From assembly GCF_003428645.1 (NCBI RefSeq), contig NZ_QVQH01000002.1:124997-188996 (forward strand): a stretch of 64,000 nucleotides of DNA. Direction: 5' to 3'. Position 1 is the first letter of the stretch; every line of letters begins with the position of its first letter. Of this stretch, positions 10,093 to 19,715 are shown piece by piece. The stretch is from Geodermatophilus marinus (GTDB lineage: Bacteria > Actinomycetota > Actinomycetes > Mycobacteriales > Geodermatophilaceae). The notes beneath the pieces were generated by a model. That model saw only the letters and a program-made list of their open reading frames with translations, was not told the origin of the DNA and ran no database searches. A program made the translations under genes and the position numbers.

Positions 10093-11310
10093 ATGGCAGC
10101 CGGAGCGCTCGACGTCCCCCTGGAGTACGTACGGCTGGGGCTGCGCTTCGACCGGCTGGAGCCCGGCTTCGTCGACGCCTACACCGGCGACCCGCGGGTG
10201 CGCGCGCAGGTCCTGGACGAGCCGGTGCCGACCCCGCAGCGGCTGCGCGACCGGGCGCGGGCCCTGCTGCGCGAGCTGGACGCCGCCGCCCTGCCCGAGG
10301 ACCGCGCCGGCTTCCTCCGCGGCCAGCTCGCGGGCCTGGAGTGCAGCGCCCGGAAGATGAGCGGCGAGCCGGTGGGCTTCCTGGAGGAGGTGTCCAGCTA
10401 CTTCCAGGTCGACGTCACCCTCGGGGACCCGGCCGCGTACGCGGCGGCGCACGCCGAGCTCGACGCCCTGCTGCCCGGCGACGGGCCGCTGGCCGAGCGC
10501 TACGCCGCGCACCGGCGCCGCGAGGAGTGCCCGCCGGCCCGGCTGGCGGAGGCGGTGCACGCCCTCTCCAGCGCGCTGCGCGACCGGGTGCGCGCCGCCT
10601 ACGGGCTGCCCGAGGCCGAGGTCGTGCGCTACGAGGTGGTCACCGACAAGCCCTGGTCGGGCTTCAACTACTACGAGGGCGACTTCCGCTCCCGGGTGGC
10701 CATCAACGCCGACCTGCCGCACCGGCTCTCCCAGCTGCCGCACCTGGTCGCGCACGAGGCCTACCCGGGGCACCACACCGAGCACTGCCGCAAGGAGCTC
10801 GGGCTGGTCGAGCGGGCGGCCCGGGTCGAGCACACGGTCTTCCTGGTCAACACCCCCGAGTGCCTCATGGCCGAGGGCCTGGCGGACCTGGGGGTGCGGG
10901 CGGCGATCGGCGGGGGCTGGGGGCCGTGGGCCGCCGAGGTGCTCGGTGACCTCGGGCTGCGCTTCGACGGGCACCTCGCCGAGCGGGTGGCGGCCGCGGC
11001 CGCGCCGCTGAACCGGGTCCGCCAGGACGCCGCGGTCCTCCTGCACGACCGCGGCGTCGACGTCGACGAGGTGGCCGCCCACATCCAGCGCTGGTCGCTG
11101 GTCAGCCCCGACCGCGCCCGCCAGCAGCTGCGCTTCCTGACCCACCCCCTGTGGCGGGCCTACACGAGCACCTACGTCGAGGGCTTCGACCTGCTCTCGT
11201 CGTGGCTGGACGCCCGCCCCGAGGGGCAGCCGGTGGCCGACCGCTTCCTGCGGCTGCTCGACGAGCCGCTGACTCCGGCGGCGGTGACCGCCGAGCTGCG
11301 GGCGGCCTGA
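10093..11310 (+). CDS. DUF885-family protein, putative zinc metallopeptidase
   Basis: This 405-residue protein has the DUF885 signature LVAHEAYPGHHTEH (about residues 217-230), where the H-E...GHH residues are thought to bind zinc, preceded by SGFNYYEGDFRSRVAINADLP, read in part, and followed by EGLADLGVRA, which may provide the glutamate ligand. There is no signal peptide, so it should be cytoplasmic. The ATG at 10093 is 44 bases after the prenyl transferase stop, so co-transcription is likely. The family is related to gluzincin peptidases, but substrates are mostly unknown. Confidence 0.8.
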   Translation: MAAGALDVPLEYVRLGLRFDRLEPGFVDAYTGDPRVRAQVLDEPVPTPQRLRDRARALLRELDAAALPEDRAGFLRGQLAGLECSARKMSGEPVGFLEEVSSYFQVDVTLGDPAAYAAAHAELDALLPGDGPLAERYAAHRRREECPPARLAEAVHALSSALRDRVRAAYGLPEAEVVRYEVVTDKPWSGFNYYEGDFRSRVAINADLPHRLSQLPHLVAHEAYPGHHTEHCRKELGLVERAARVEHTVFLVNTPECLMAEGLADLGVRAAIGGGWGPWAAEVLGDLGLRFDGHLAERVAAAAAPLNRVRQDAAVLLHDRGVDVDEVAAHIQRWSLVSPDRARQQLRFLTHPLWRAYTSTYVEGFDLLSSWLDARPEGQPVADRFLRLLDEPLTPAAVTAELRAA

Positions 11311-11316
11311 CCGGGG

Positions 11317-11493
11317 ATGGCGCGCCGGGACCCGGAGGAGGCCCGCGACCTGGGCCTGTGGACGGCCGGCTGGCTGGCGGTGCTGCTGGTCGGCGGGCTG
11401 TGGTGGGTCGGCGACCTCGGCCTGCAGTGGCCGGTGCTGCTGGTCCCGCTGCTGTGGGCGCTGGTGGCCGCCCGGCCGCGCCGGGACCGCTGA
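11317..11493 (+). CDS. Small two-helix membrane protein
   Basis: This 58-residue reading frame begins MARRDPEEARDLGLWTAGWL six bases after the DUF885 stop. A charged N-terminus is followed by two hydrophobic stretches (about residues 14-30 and 36-50) and an Arg-rich tail ending ARPRRDR. The tight spacing and strong codon bias towards G/C in third positions support a real gene. Its function is unknown. Confidence 0.6.
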   Translation: MARRDPEEARDLGLWTAGWLAVLLVGGLWWVGDLGLQWPVLLVPLLWALVAARPRRDR

Positions 11494-11775
11494 GCCGCGC
11501 CGCGACGGCGGTCCGGGGGCCCGGTGTCCTCCGGGCGTGGGGCGGCTGGTGCGTCTGGGGGACCCGGATGGGGGACACGCCTCCCCGTGGACACGCTCCT
11601 GTCACCTCCCCGGCCTACCGTCCGGCGTGGAGGGCGACCGCACGTCGTCCTCCACGGGAGGCCCGGTGGGTGCTGACGCGCGACGTCGACCAGGGGGCCG
11701 GTGCCCGGCCCCTGTGCCGGGGCCCGGCCACCTTCGAGCCGGGGCGCGCCCGGCGCGTCCCACGGGAGCCGATTC

Positions 11776-13071
11776 GTGATCACTCGCCGCACGTTCGTCC
11801 TCGACACCTCCGTCCTGCTCTCCGACCCGGGCGCGCTGCTGCGACTCGGGGACGCCGACGTGGTGCTCCCCCTGGTCGTCATCGGGGAGCTCGAGGACAA
11901 GCGCAACCACCCGGAGCTGGGCTGGTTCGCCCGGCAGGCGCTGCGGCTGCTCGACGACCTGCGGGTCCGGCACGGGCGGCTCGACGCCCCGGTGCCCGTG
12001 GGGGAGGAGGGCGGCACCCTGCACGTCGAGCTCAACCACAGCGACCCCTCCGTGCTGCCGGCCGGTTTCCGCAACGACAGCAACGACAGCCGGATCATGG
12101 TGGTCGCCCTCAACCTGCGCGCCGAGGGCCGCGACGTCTGCCTCATCACCAAGGACGTGCCGCTGCGGGTCAAGGCCGCGGCGGTGGGCCTGGAGACCGA
12201 CGAGTACCGGGCACTGGACGCCGTGGACGCCGGCTGGACGGGCATGGCCGAGCTGCCCCTGGAGGACGCCGGGCTCGCCGCGCTCTACGACGCCGGCGAG
12301 GTGTTCGTCCCGGCCGCGGCCGAGCTGCCGACGCACACCGGCCTGGTGCTGCTGTCCTCGCGGGGGTCGGCGCTGGGCCGGGTGACCCCGGACAAGCAGG
12401 TGCGGCTGGTCCGCGGGGACCGGGAGGCGTTCGGCCTGCACGGCCGCTCCGCCGAGCAGCGGGTCGCCCTCGACCTGCTCCTCGACCCGGACGTCGGCAT
12501 CATCTCCCTGGGCGGCCGCGCGGGCACCGGCAAGTCGGCGCTGGCGCTGTGCGCCGGGCTGGAGTCGGTGATGGAGCGCCGGGCGCACAAGAAGGTGGTC
12601 ATCTTCCGGCCGCTGTACGCCGTCGGGGGCCAGGAGCTCGGCTACCTGCCCGGCAGCGAGGGGGAGAAGATGTCGCCGTGGGCCCAGGCGGTCTACGACA
12701 CGCTCGGCGCCCTGGTCTCCACGGAGGTGCTGGAGGAGATCGCCTCCCGCGACCTCATCGAGGTGCTGCCGCTGACCCACATCCGCGGCCGCTCCCTGCA
12801 CGACTCGTTCGTGGTCGTCGACGAGGCGCAGTCGCTCGAGCGCGGCGTGCTGCTCACCGTGCTGTCGCGGCTCGGCTCGGGGTCGCGCGTGGTCCTCACC
12901 CACGACGTGGCCCAGCGGGACAACCTCCGGGTCGGCCGGCACGACGGCATCGCCGCGGTGGTCGAGCAGCTCAAGGGGCACCCGCTGTTCGCCCACGTGA
13001 CGCTCACCCGCTCGGAGCGCTCGCCGATCGCGGCGCTGGTCACCGAGATGCTCGGGGACCTCCCGCTGTAG
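11776..13071 (+). CDS. phoH2: PhoH2: PIN-domain RNase fused to PhoH-type ATPase
   Basis: This 431-residue protein combines an N-terminal PIN domain ([16 protein letters not shown] with the first acidic residue, VIGELEDKR, and the acidic NDSRIM and LITKD motifs) with a C-terminal PhoH ATPase. The Walker A motif [11 protein letters not shown] spans about residues 246-256, and Walker B lies in [12 protein letters not shown]. In mycobacteria the equivalent fusion unwinds and cleaves RNA in an ATP-dependent way. The GTG at 11776 starts the PIN domain directly, without a convincing Shine-Dalgarno. The 282 bases upstream (11494-11775) contain no supported gene. A strong hairpin follows the stop. Confidence 0.93.
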   Translation: MITRRTFVLDTSVLLSDPGALLRLGDADVVLPLVVIGELEDKRNHPELGWFARQALRLLDDLRVRHGRLDAPVPVGEEGGTLHVELNHSDPSVLPAGFRNDSNDSRIMVVALNLRAEGRDVCLITKDVPLRVKAAAVGLETDEYRALDAVDAGWTGMAELPLEDAGLAALYDAGEVFVPAAAELPTHTGLVLLSSRGSALGRVTPDKQVRLVRGDREAFGLHGRSAEQRVALDLLLDPDVGIISLGGRAGTGKSALALCAGLESVMERRAHKKVVIFRPLYAVGGQELGYLPGSEGEKMSPWAQAVYDTLGALVSTEVLEEIASRDLIEVLPLTHIRGRSLHDSFVVVDEAQSLERGVLLTVLSRLGSGSRVVLTHDVAQRDNLRVGRHDGIAAVVEQLKGHPLFAHVTLTRSERSPIAALVTEMLGDLPL

Positions 13072-13077
13072 GCCCGT

Positions 13078-13113
13078 CCCCTCCCGGCGCGGCCACGGCC
13101 GCGCCGGGAGGGG
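13078..13113. terminator. Bidirectional hairpin terminator between phoH2 and a regulator gene
   Basis: Two perfectly complementary 17-base arms (13078-13094 and 13097-13113) flank a two-base centre. The hairpin lies seven bases after the phoH2 stop and three bases beyond the stop of the convergent regulator, so it can end both transcripts. Confidence 0.85.
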
Positions 13114-13115
13114 GC

Positions 13116-13949
13116 TCACACGGGGCCGAGCCCCTCCCTGTTGACCAGGATGGCCAGCTGCGTGCGGGTGCGGATCTCCAGCCGGCGCAGCGCGCCGGTC
13201 AGGTGGCTCTTGACCGTCGGGAGGCTGACGAACAGCTGTGCCGCGATCTCCTCGTTGCTCAGCCCCTCGGCGACCAGCACGGCGACGTCGCGCTGCCGGC
13301 CGGTGAGCTGGTCCAGCGCGCGGACCGGCCGGCGCGGCGACCCCGACCCGTCGGCCAGGTAGCGGACCAGCCGGTCGGCGGCGGCCGTGTCCAGGGCCGC
13401 CTCGTGGCGGGCCAGCGCCCGCACCCCGTCGACCAGCCGCCGCGCGGTCAGGCGACGGGGCAGGTACCCGCGCACCCCGGCCCGCAGCACGTCGACCAGC
13501 TCGGGGTCCGGGGCGTCGCCCTCGCCGAGCACGAGGATGGCGACGTCCTGGCGGCAGAAGTGCGGGAGCAGCCGGAACTCCCGGTCGACGAGCCCCTGCC
13601 GGGCGACGAGCACCTGCGCGCGGGTCTGCGTCGCGGCCTCCAGGGCAGCGGTCAGATCGGGCGCCTCGGCGACCACGGCCAGGTCGGGCTGGGCGTCGAG
13701 GATGACCTGGAGGCCGACCCGGTAGACCTCCTGGTCCTCGCAGAGCAGCACCCGGACCAGCGCGGTCGGGGGCCGGACCCCCGGCGGGTGCGGCGACGCG
13801 GCCGGCCCGTGCAGCGGCCGGCCGTTGGGCGGGTGCGGCCCGCCGGGGCGGCTGCCGTCGCGGGGTCGGGGTGGGACCACGGTCCGCGGTGGGGTCCCCC
13901 GGTGCGGCGGCGCCCCTCGGGGCGGGGCGACGAGGTCGTCACGGCTCAC
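13116..13949 (-). CDS. LuxR/NarL-family regulator with an atypical receiver domain
   Basis: This 277-residue protein has a Pro/Arg-rich N-terminal extension (about 62 residues), a receiver-like domain (ALVRVLLCEDQEVYRVGLQV) and a C-terminal LuxR helix-turn-helix (LTGRQRDVAVLVAEGLSNEE, then SLPTVKSHLTGALRRL). In the receiver, the position of the phosphorylated aspartate is Ala (about residue 116, in QVLVARQG), so classical phosphorylation is unlikely. No sensor kinase is nearby. The GTG at 13949 is chosen (GGTGAG upstream); an ATG at 14015 is possible. It is paired with a similar gene at 14124-14831 and lies upstream of the polyketide operon, making it a candidate regulator of that operon. Confidence 0.85.
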   Translation of the reverse strand: MSRDDLVAPPRGAPPHRGTPPRTVVPPRPRDGSRPGGPHPPNGRPLHGPAASPHPPGVRPPTALVRVLLCEDQEVYRVGLQVILDAQPDLAVVAEAPDLTAALEAATQTRAQVLVARQGLVDREFRLLPHFCRQDVAILVLGEGDAPDPELVDVLRAGVRGYLPRRLTARRLVDGVRALARHEAALDTAAADRLVRYLADGSGSPRRPVRALDQLTGRQRDVAVLVAEGLSNEEIAAQLFVSLPTVKSHLTGALRRLEIRTRTQLAILVNREGLGPV

Positions 13950-14123
13950 GGGCTCACCCACTTCTCCGCCTGGTTCACGGGCGGTGCGGTGCGGCGGCGC
14001 CGGGCGTGCTGCCACGTCCGACGCACCGGCAGGGAGTGTGATCGGCGCAGACTAGGGCCGGGACCGCTCGACGCGCAGCAGGTTCCCAGCTCATTTCCGG
14101 GATGTTCACAGGACCGCCGCCGG

Positions 14124-14831
14124 TCATCCGGTCACCGATCCCAGTCGGGGTGGCTCGCCGTCGCGGCGGGAGCGGTTGACGTGGATGGCCAGCTGGGTGC
14201 GGTCGCGCAGGCCCAGCCGGCGCAGCGCCACGGTGATGTGCCCCTTGACCGTGGCGCGGCTGACCCGGAGCTGGTCGGCGATCTCGGAGTTGGTCAGCCC
14301 CTCGGCGACGAGGGCGGCCACCGCCTGCTGCCGCGGGGTCAACGCGTCCTGCGCCTCCTGGCGGGGCTCCGGATCGTCGAGCTGGTGCAGCAGCGACCCG
14401 GTCGCCGCGGCGTCCAGGACGGTCTCGCCCCGGGCGACGGCGCGCACCGCCTCGACGAGGCGCTCCGGCCGGACGTCCTTGAGCACGTAGCCGCTCGCCC
14501 CGCGCCGCAGGGTCTCCACCAGGTCGCCCCCGGGGCCGACCGAGCCCAGCACCAGGACGGCGACCCCCAGGGCGGCCAGGTCGCCGACCACGGCGCCGAC
14601 CTCGGCGCCGGGCAGGTCGTGGCTGACCAGCACGACGTCGGGCGCGGTCTCCGCGCAGGCGGCCAGGGCGGCCTCCGCCTCGGCCGCCTCCGCCACCACG
14701 ACCAGGTCGCCCCCGGAGCGCAGCACCGTGCGCAGCCCGAACCGGAACACCTCGCCCTCGTCGGCGAGCACCACGCGGACCCGCTCGTCCGCGTCCTCCA
14801 CCCGGCCGTCACCGGGCGACCGTCCTCCCAT
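14124..14831 (-). CDS. LuxR/NarL-family regulator with an atypical receiver domain (second of a pair)
   Basis: This 235-residue protein has a receiver-like domain beginning RVRVVLADEGEVFRFGLRTV and a LuxR DNA-binding domain (LTPRQQAVAALVAEGLTNSE, then SRATVKGHITVALRRLGL). The phospho-acceptor position holds Ser70 (DVVLVSHDLPG, where most relatives have Asp), while one acidic-pocket residue (Asp24) and the switch Lys in GYVLKDV remain. It probably acts without phosphorylation or binds a ligand. The start is ATG at 14831 with GGAG eight bases upstream. It is divergent from the polyketide operon, which starts at 15301, so it may control it. It looks like an old duplicate of the 13116-13949 gene. 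Confidence 0.87.
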   Translation of the reverse strand: MGGRSPGDGRVEDADERVRVVLADEGEVFRFGLRTVLRSGGDLVVVAEAAEAEAALAACAETAPDVVLVSHDLPGAEVGAVVGDLAALGVAVLVLGSVGPGGDLVETLRRGASGYVLKDVRPERLVEAVRAVARGETVLDAAATGSLLHQLDDPEPRQEAQDALTPRQQAVAALVAEGLTNSEIADQLRVSRATVKGHITVALRRLGLRDRTQLAIHVNRSRRDGEPPRLGSVTG

Positions 14832-15300
14832 GTCGCCAGCTCCGCTCCCCCGCAGCGGCGCCGGCAGGCACCGCTGGTCCACCCCCGTGGGAGTCAGGCC
14901 TGCCGCGGGCGGCCCTGGTGGTCGTCCGCGTCCGTCGGCTCCCCACGGCTGACGCTAGGTGACGGATCGGTCGTGGGCCACCGACCTGGACACGGCGCCT
15001 CCCCTCCACGCCCGGACTTCATACCGGGGTAGGGGGCCGACCCCCGCCGTGCGGTGCCGTGCTCCCCGTCCCGCGGGTGCAGGGTCGTCGGTCCCTGGTG
15101 CGCCCGGTGGGGGCCGGTGGCCCATCCCGGAGGTGGGGGGGAGGGGCACGCGTCTCCACCCCGGGGCGCGGCCGGATTCCGGTCCCGCGGCCGATTCGGG
15201 GGCCCGCCGTGCCGCCCTAGCGTTTCCGGCGTCACACGAGCCACACGGGCCCCGCGGCGCCGGCGAGGCTCCCCGGCCCGGACCCACGAGGAGCGACCCG
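14832..15300. other. Intergenic region between a regulator and the polyketide operon
   Basis: These 469 bases hold no supported gene. They must contain the promoters of the divergent regulator and of the polyketide operon. A GAGGAGC Shine-Dalgarno lies just before the GTG at 15301. I could not single out a convincing -10/-35 pair or operator. Confidence 0.6.
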
Positions 15301-15627
15301 GTGCAGCAGACCATGATCATCGCGAAGATGGCGCCCACCTCGGCCGAGGACGTGGCCGAGGTCTTCGCCCGCTACGACGCCACGTCGATGCCCCACGAGA
15401 TCGGTGTGCAGCGCCGGTCGCTGTACCAGTTCCACGGCCTCTACGTGCACCTCATCGACTTCTCCCGGCCGTCGTCGGAGGCGATGCAGGTGGCCCAGAA
15501 GCTGCCGGAGTTCCGGCAGATGAGCGACGAGCTCAAGCCCTTCATCGAGGCCTACGACCCGAACTGGCGCTCGCCGGCGGACGCGATGGCCCGCCGCTTC
15601 TACCACTGGACGCCCGAGGCCCGGTGA
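15301..15627 (+). CDS. TcmI-type polyketide cyclase
   Basis: This small protein of 108 residues has the ferredoxin-like fold of the TcmI/WhiE-ORFVII cyclase group, which closes later rings of aromatic polyketides. It shows the repeated family pattern: KMAPTSAEDVAEVFARYDAT, LYQFHGLYVHLIDF, then the C-terminal DAMARRFYHW. The histidine in the FHGLYVHL segment and the C-terminal RFYHW are typical of the group. The GTG start at 15301 has GAGGAGC eight bases upstream. It is the first gene of the operon, and two more TcmI domains occur in one protein at 28685-29452. Confidence 0.9.
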   Translation: MQQTMIIAKMAPTSAEDVAEVFARYDATSMPHEIGVQRRSLYQFHGLYVHLIDFSRPSSEAMQVAQKLPEFRQMSDELKPFIEAYDPNWRSPADAMARRFYHWTPEAR

Positions 15628-15661
15628 GCCGGCGCGCCGACGGCAGGAGGACCGGAGAGCC

Positions 15662-17401
15662 ATGACCCACACGACCGCGCCCCCGCGGACGGCGCCCGCG
15701 GCCCCGGCGACCGCCGGGTGGACCGCCTGCCCCCAGTGCGGCTGGCTGGTCTACCGCAAGCGCCTGGACCGCAACCTGCAGGTCTGCCCCGAGTGCGACC
15801 ACCACCTGCGACTGCCCGCCCGCGCCCGCATCGACCTGCTCGCCGACCCGGACAGCTTCGCCGAGGCGTCCTTCGCGCCGCACCCGGCCGACCCGCTGTC
15901 CTTCACCGACCTGCGCGACTACCGCGGCCGGCTCCGGGACGCCGCCACGCGCTCCGCCGAGGAGGAGGCGGTGGTGGTCGGCACCGCGGCGATCGGCGGC
16001 ACCGAGGCCGTCCTCGCCGTCATGGACTTCGGCTTCCTCGGCGGCAGCATGGGCGTCGAGGTGGGCCGGCGGGTCAGCGGCGCCGCCGGCCTGGCCCTCG
16101 AGCGCGGGCTGCCCCTGGTCACCGTCTGCGCCAGCGGCGGGGCGCGGATGCAGGAGGGCGTCCTGTCGCTGTTCCAGATGGCCCGCACCGCGCAGGCCTT
16201 CGCCCGGTTGCGCGAGGCCGGGCTGCTGTCGGTGTGCGTCCTCACCGACCCCACCTACGGCGGGGTGTCGGCGTCCTTCGCCACGCTCGGCTCGGTCGTC
16301 GTGGCCGAGCAGGGCGCGCACGTCGGCTTCGCCGGCCCGCGCGTCGTCCAGGAGACCATCCGGGCGGAGCTGCCGCCGGGCTTCCAGACGGCGGACTTCC
16401 TGCTCGGCCACGGCCTCGTCGACCGCGTCGAGAGCCGCGCGGAGCTGCGGCCCCTCCTCGTCCGGCTGCTGGCCCTGCACACCGCCGGCGGGTCACCCGC
16501 GGCGGCCGGCGGGGCGGCCGGCGCGGCGGACGACGTCCCCACCGGGACCGACCCGTGGGACGTCGTCCAGGGCGCCCGGGCCACCGACCGCCCGACCACC
16601 CTCGACTACCTGCACACCGCCTTCGACGACTTCGTCGAGCTGCACGGCGACCGGGCCTTCGCCGACGACCCGGCGGTGGTGGGCGGGGTCGCCTCCATCG
16701 GCGGGCGGACGGTGGTGGTGGTCGGCCACCAGAAGGGGCACACCGTCCGCGAGCGGGTGGCCCGCAACTTCGGCATGCCGCACCCCGAGGGCTACCGGAA
16801 GGCGATGCGCCTGCTCGACCACGCCGAGGCGTTCGGGCTGCCGGTGGTCACCCTCGTCGACACCCCCGGCGCGCACCCCGGCCCCGAGGCCGAGGAGCGC
16901 GGCCAGGCGCACGCCATCGCCGACATCATCATGCGCAGCAGCCGGCTGCGGGTGCCGGTCGTCTCGGTCGTGACCGGCGAGGGCGGCAGCGGTGGCGCGC
17001 TGGCCCTCTGCACCAGCGACCGGCTGCTGGTCATGGAGAACGCCTTCCTCTCGGTCATCAGCCCGGAGGGCTGCGCCGCCATCCTGTGGCGCACCGCCGC
17101 GGCCGCACCGCTCGCCGCCCGCGCCATGCGCCTGGGCGCCGCGCACCTCGTCGAGTCCGGCATCGCCACCGGCGTGGTGCGCGAGCCCGCCGGCGGGGCC
17201 CAGGCCGACCCGGTGGCGGCCGCGGACGCCCTGCGCGCCGCCCTGCTGCGCGAGCTGGCCGAGCTCGACGGGCTCGACCCGGACACCCTGCTGACCGCCC
17301 GGTCCCGCCGGCTCTCCCTCGTGGGCGGCGGCCAGGAGCGGCCGGTGCACCCCGGCGGCCCCGGTTCGTGGGCCGCCCCCATCCCCCTGGTGAGGAGCTG
17401 A
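15662..17401 (+). CDS. accDA: Acetyl-CoA carboxylase carboxyltransferase, AccD-AccA fusion
   Basis: This protein of 579 residues supplies both halves of the carboxyltransferase that moves CO2 from biotin to acetyl-CoA. The first half (to about residue 275) is AccD-like, with a zinc ribbon CPQCGW...CPECDH near residues 22-44 and the oxyanion-loop region [20 protein letters not shown]. The second half, from about residue 300, is AccA-like, with [32 protein letters not shown] and [16 protein letters not shown] at 15662 follows a GGAGG-type site. Most actinobacteria use a different (AccA3/AccD5-6) carboxylase, so a fused bacterial-type set inside a polyketide operon points to dedicated malonyl-CoA supply. 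Confidence 0.93.
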   Translation: MTHTTAPPRTAPAAPATAGWTACPQCGWLVYRKRLDRNLQVCPECDHHLRLPARARIDLLADPDSFAEASFAPHPADPLSFTDLRDYRGRLRDAATRSAEEEAVVVGTAAIGGTEAVLAVMDFGFLGGSMGVEVGRRVSGAAGLALERGLPLVTVCASGGARMQEGVLSLFQMARTAQAFARLREAGLLSVCVLTDPTYGGVSASFATLGSVVVAEQGAHVGFAGPRVVQETIRAELPPGFQTADFLLGHGLVDRVESRAELRPLLVRLLALHTAGGSPAAAGGAAGAADDVPTGTDPWDVVQGARATDRPTTLDYLHTAFDDFVELHGDRAFADDPAVVGGVASIGGRTVVVVGHQKGHTVRERVARNFGMPHPEGYRKAMRLLDHAEAFGLPVVTLVDTPGAHPGPEAEERGQAHAIADIIMRSSRLRVPVVSVVTGEGGSGGALALCTSDRLLVMENAFLSVISPEGCAAILWRTAAAAPLAARAMRLGAAHLVESGIATGVVREPAGGAQADPVAAADALRAALLRELAELDGLDPDTLLTARSRRLSLVGGGQERPVHPGGPGSWAAPIPLVRS

Positions 17402-17403
17402 CC

Positions 17404-17931
17404 GTGGCATCGGTGGACCTGCCGCGCGCGGCGCGCAACGGAGCGCCGCTCGTGGCCACGGAGCAGGAGGACACCACCCGCTCGCTGGGCCGGGAGGTGG
17501 TGGAGCTGGCCCGCACCCTGCCCGGTGACCTGCGCCGGCTCACCGTCCGCAACGGCGCCTGCGAGGTGGAGGTCGAGTGGGCCGGGGCGGTCGCCGCCCC
17601 CGCGGCGACGGCGACCGCCGCCCCGGCGGCCGCCGCGCCCGCCGCGGAGGAGCCGGAGGCGGCCGAGGCCGCACCCGGCACCGTGACCGTGCGGGCCCCG
17701 CTCGTGGGGACCTTCTACGAGTCGCCCTCCCCGGGGGCCGACCCCTTCGTCCGCGTCGGCGACGAGGTCGAGGCCGGGCAGACCCTCGGGATCGTCGAGG
17801 CGATGAAGCTGATGAACCCGATCGTCTGCGACGCGCCCGGCGTGGTCGCCGAGGTCTGCGTCGGCAACGGCGAGTCGGTCGAGTACGACCAGCCGCTCGT
17901 GCGGCTCACCCCGCCCGGGCGGCTCGCGTGA
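17404..17931 (+). CDS. accB: Biotin carboxyl carrier protein (BCCP)
   Basis: This 175-residue carrier has an N-terminal helical part, an Ala/Pro/Glu-rich hinge (about residues 62-92) and a C-terminal lipoyl/biotinyl domain. The biotin-accepting lysine is Lys135 in [11 protein letters not shown]. The thumb segment [15 protein letters not shown] marks it as the acetyl-CoA carboxylase type. The GTG at 17404 is two bases after the accDA stop, and the stop overlaps the start of the biotin carboxylase gene, so the three subunits are translationally linked. Confidence 0.94.
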   Translation: MASVDLPRAARNGAPLVATEQEDTTRSLGREVVELARTLPGDLRRLTVRNGACEVEVEWAGAVAAPAATATAAPAAAAPAAEEPEAAEAAPGTVTVRAPLVGTFYESPSPGADPFVRVGDEVEAGQTLGIVEAMKLMNPIVCDAPGVVAEVCVGNGESVEYDQPLVRLTPPGRLA

Positions 17932-19700
17932 TCAGCCGGCTGCTCATCGCCAACCGCGGGGAGATCGCGGTGCGGGTGGCCCGTGCCTGCCGGGAGCTGG
18001 GCATCGAGGTGGTCGCCGTGCACTCGACCTCCGACCGGTCCTCGGCGGTCGTGCAGATGGCCGACGAGGCGGTGCACATCGGCCCCTCGGCGCCGCGGCA
18101 CAGCTACCTGCACGTGCCCAACATCGTCGAGGCGGCGCTGCGCACCGGCGCCGACGCCGTCCACCCCGGCTACGGGTTCCTCTCCGAGGACCCCGACTTC
18201 GCCGAGATCTGCGCCGCGGAGGGGCTGACCTTCGTCGGCCCGCCGCCGGCGGTCATGCAGCAGATGGGCAACAAGGCGACCGCCCGCAGGCTCATGGCCG
18301 AGGCCGGCCTGCCGCTGCTGCCCGGTGTCGTCGAGCCGGTCCGCACCGCCGAGGAGGCCGCGGGGATCGCCGCTTCGATCGGCTACCCGGTCATCATCAA
18401 GGCCGCCGCGGGCGGGGGCGGGCGCGGGATGACCGTCGTGCACCGCGCCGAGGACCTCGCCGGCTCGTTCGCCGAGACCCGCGCCGTCGCCCGGGCGGTC
18501 TTCCGGGACCCCACCGTCTACGTCGAGCGCTTCCTCCCGCGCGCCCGGCACGTCGAGGTGCAGGTGCTCTGCGACGGGCACGGCAACGGCGTCTCCCTGG
18601 GCGAGCGGGACTGCTCGCTGCAGCGCCGCCACCAGAAGCTGCTGGAGGAGGGCCCGGCCGGGCACCTCACCCCCCGGCGGCGGGCCGAGCTCGGCGCGCT
18701 GGCGGTGCAGGGCGCGCTGGCCGTCGGCTACGAGGGCGCCGGGACGATGGAGTTCCTCGTCGACGACGCCGGGCGCGCCTACTTCATGGAGATGAACGCC
18801 CGGATCCAGGTCGAGCACCCGGTCACCGAGCTGCTCACCGGGATCGACCTGGTGCGCGAGCAGCTGCTGGTCGCCGCCGGCCGCCCGCTGCGGTTCCGGC
18901 AGGAGGACGTCGTCGTCCGCGGGGCGGCGATCGAGTGCCGGATCAACGCCGAGGACCCGCAGCGCGGGTTCGCCCCGGCGCCCGGCCGGCTCGAGGTGCT
19001 CCGGGTGCCCGACGGGCCGTGGACCCGGTTCGACACCGGCTACCGGCAGGGCGACGACGTCAGCCCGCACTACGACTCGCTGCTCGGCAAGCTCGTCGTC
19101 TGGGCCCCGGACCGCGAGCAGGCCGTGCGGCGGATGGACCGGGCGCTGGCCGAGCTGCGCGTCGAGGGCCCGGGCCTGCACACCACCGTCGCCCTGCACC
19201 GGGCGCTGCTGCGCGACCGCGACGTGCGCGCCGACCGCCACGACGTGCAGTTCCTCGACCGCCGGCTGCCCGACCTGCTCACCCGGGCCGCGGCGCTGGC
19301 CGAGGACCCGCCCCCCGCCCTGCCCGCCGTCGAGCACGGCACGCCGTCGACGCTGCTCGGCCTGCTCCCGCTGCCGCAGCCGGCACCCACGTCCACCAGC
19401 ACCGACACCACCACCGAGGAGAGGGATCCCACCATGTCCGCCACCACGTTCGACCTCGCCGACCTCATGGCCCTGCTGTCCGAGAAGGCCGGGCTGCCGC
19501 CCGAGTCGCACACCACCGACCCCGACGCCACGTTCGCCGACGTCGGCCTGGACTCGCTGGCCTTCCTCTCCGTGCAGACCGAGCTGCAGGACCGCTACGG
19601 CGTCGAGGTGCCCGACGACAACCCGGACGCCTGCACGTTCGGCGAGATCGTGTCCGCCGTCCGGGCCGGCGCCGGCGCGCCGACCGCCGGCATGGCCTGA
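17928..19700 (+). CDS. accC: Biotin carboxylase, open reading frame continuing in frame into an acyl carrier protein
   Basis: The frame encodes 590 residues. Residues 1 to about 455 are a full biotin carboxylase: [20 protein letters not shown], the glycine-rich ATP-grasp loop [11 protein letters not shown], and [15 protein letters not shown]. It carboxylates BCCP using ATP and bicarbonate. No stop follows; a Pro/Ser/Thr-rich stretch of roughly 35 residues leads straight into an ACP at residues 503-590. An internal ATG at 19434 has GAGGAGAGG upstream, so free ACP could also be made. Either a true BC-ACP fusion with an internal start exists, or the ACP start is the main product and read-through is incidental. 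The GTG at 17928 overlaps the accB stop. Confidence 0.9.
   Translation: MISRLLIANRGEIAVRVARACRELGIEVVAVHSTSDRSSAVVQMADEAVHIGPSAPRHSYLHVPNIVEAALRTGADAVHPGYGFLSEDPDFAEICAAEGLTFVGPPPAVMQQMGNKATARRLMAEAGLPLLPGVVEPVRTAEEAAGIAASIGYPVIIKAAAGGGGRGMTVVHRAEDLAGSFAETRAVARAVFRDPTVYVERFLPRARHVEVQVLCDGHGNGVSLGERDCSLQRRHQKLLEEGPAGHLTPRRRAELGALAVQGALAVGYEGAGTMEFLVDDAGRAYFMEMNARIQVEHPVTELLTGIDLVREQLLVAAGRPLRFRQEDVVVRGAAIECRINAEDPQRGFAPAPGRLEVLRVPDGPWTRFDTGYRQGDDVSPHYDSLLGKLVVWAPDREQAVRRMDRALAELRVEGPGLHTTVALHRALLRDRDVRADRHDVQFLDRRLPDLLTRAAALAEDPPPALPAVEHGTPSTLLGLLPLPQPAPTSTSTDTTTEERDPTMSATTFDLADLMALLSEKAGLPPESHTTDPDATFADVGLDSLAFLSVQTELQDRYGVEVPDDNPDACTFGEIVSAVRAGAGAPTAGMA
19434..19700 (+). CDS. Acyl carrier protein of the type II polyketide synthase (internal start)
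   Basis: From the ATG at 19434 the product is an 88-residue ACP that carries the growing polyketide on a phosphopantetheine arm attached to Ser41 in [13 protein letters not shown]. Helix 1 is [15 protein letters not shown], and the third helix contains [21 protein letters not shown] ends nine bases before this ATG, a good ribosome-binding site, which is why a separate product is proposed even though the frame is open from the biotin carboxylase upstream. It is followed after 15 bases by the aromatase gene. KS-alpha and CLF are encoded 2 kb downstream. Confidence 0.85.
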   Translation: MSATTFDLADLMALLSEKAGLPPESHTTDPDATFADVGLDSLAFLSVQTELQDRYGVEVPDDNPDACTFGEIVSAVRAGAGAPTAGMA

Positions 19701-19715
19701 CCGGGGGACGGCGAC

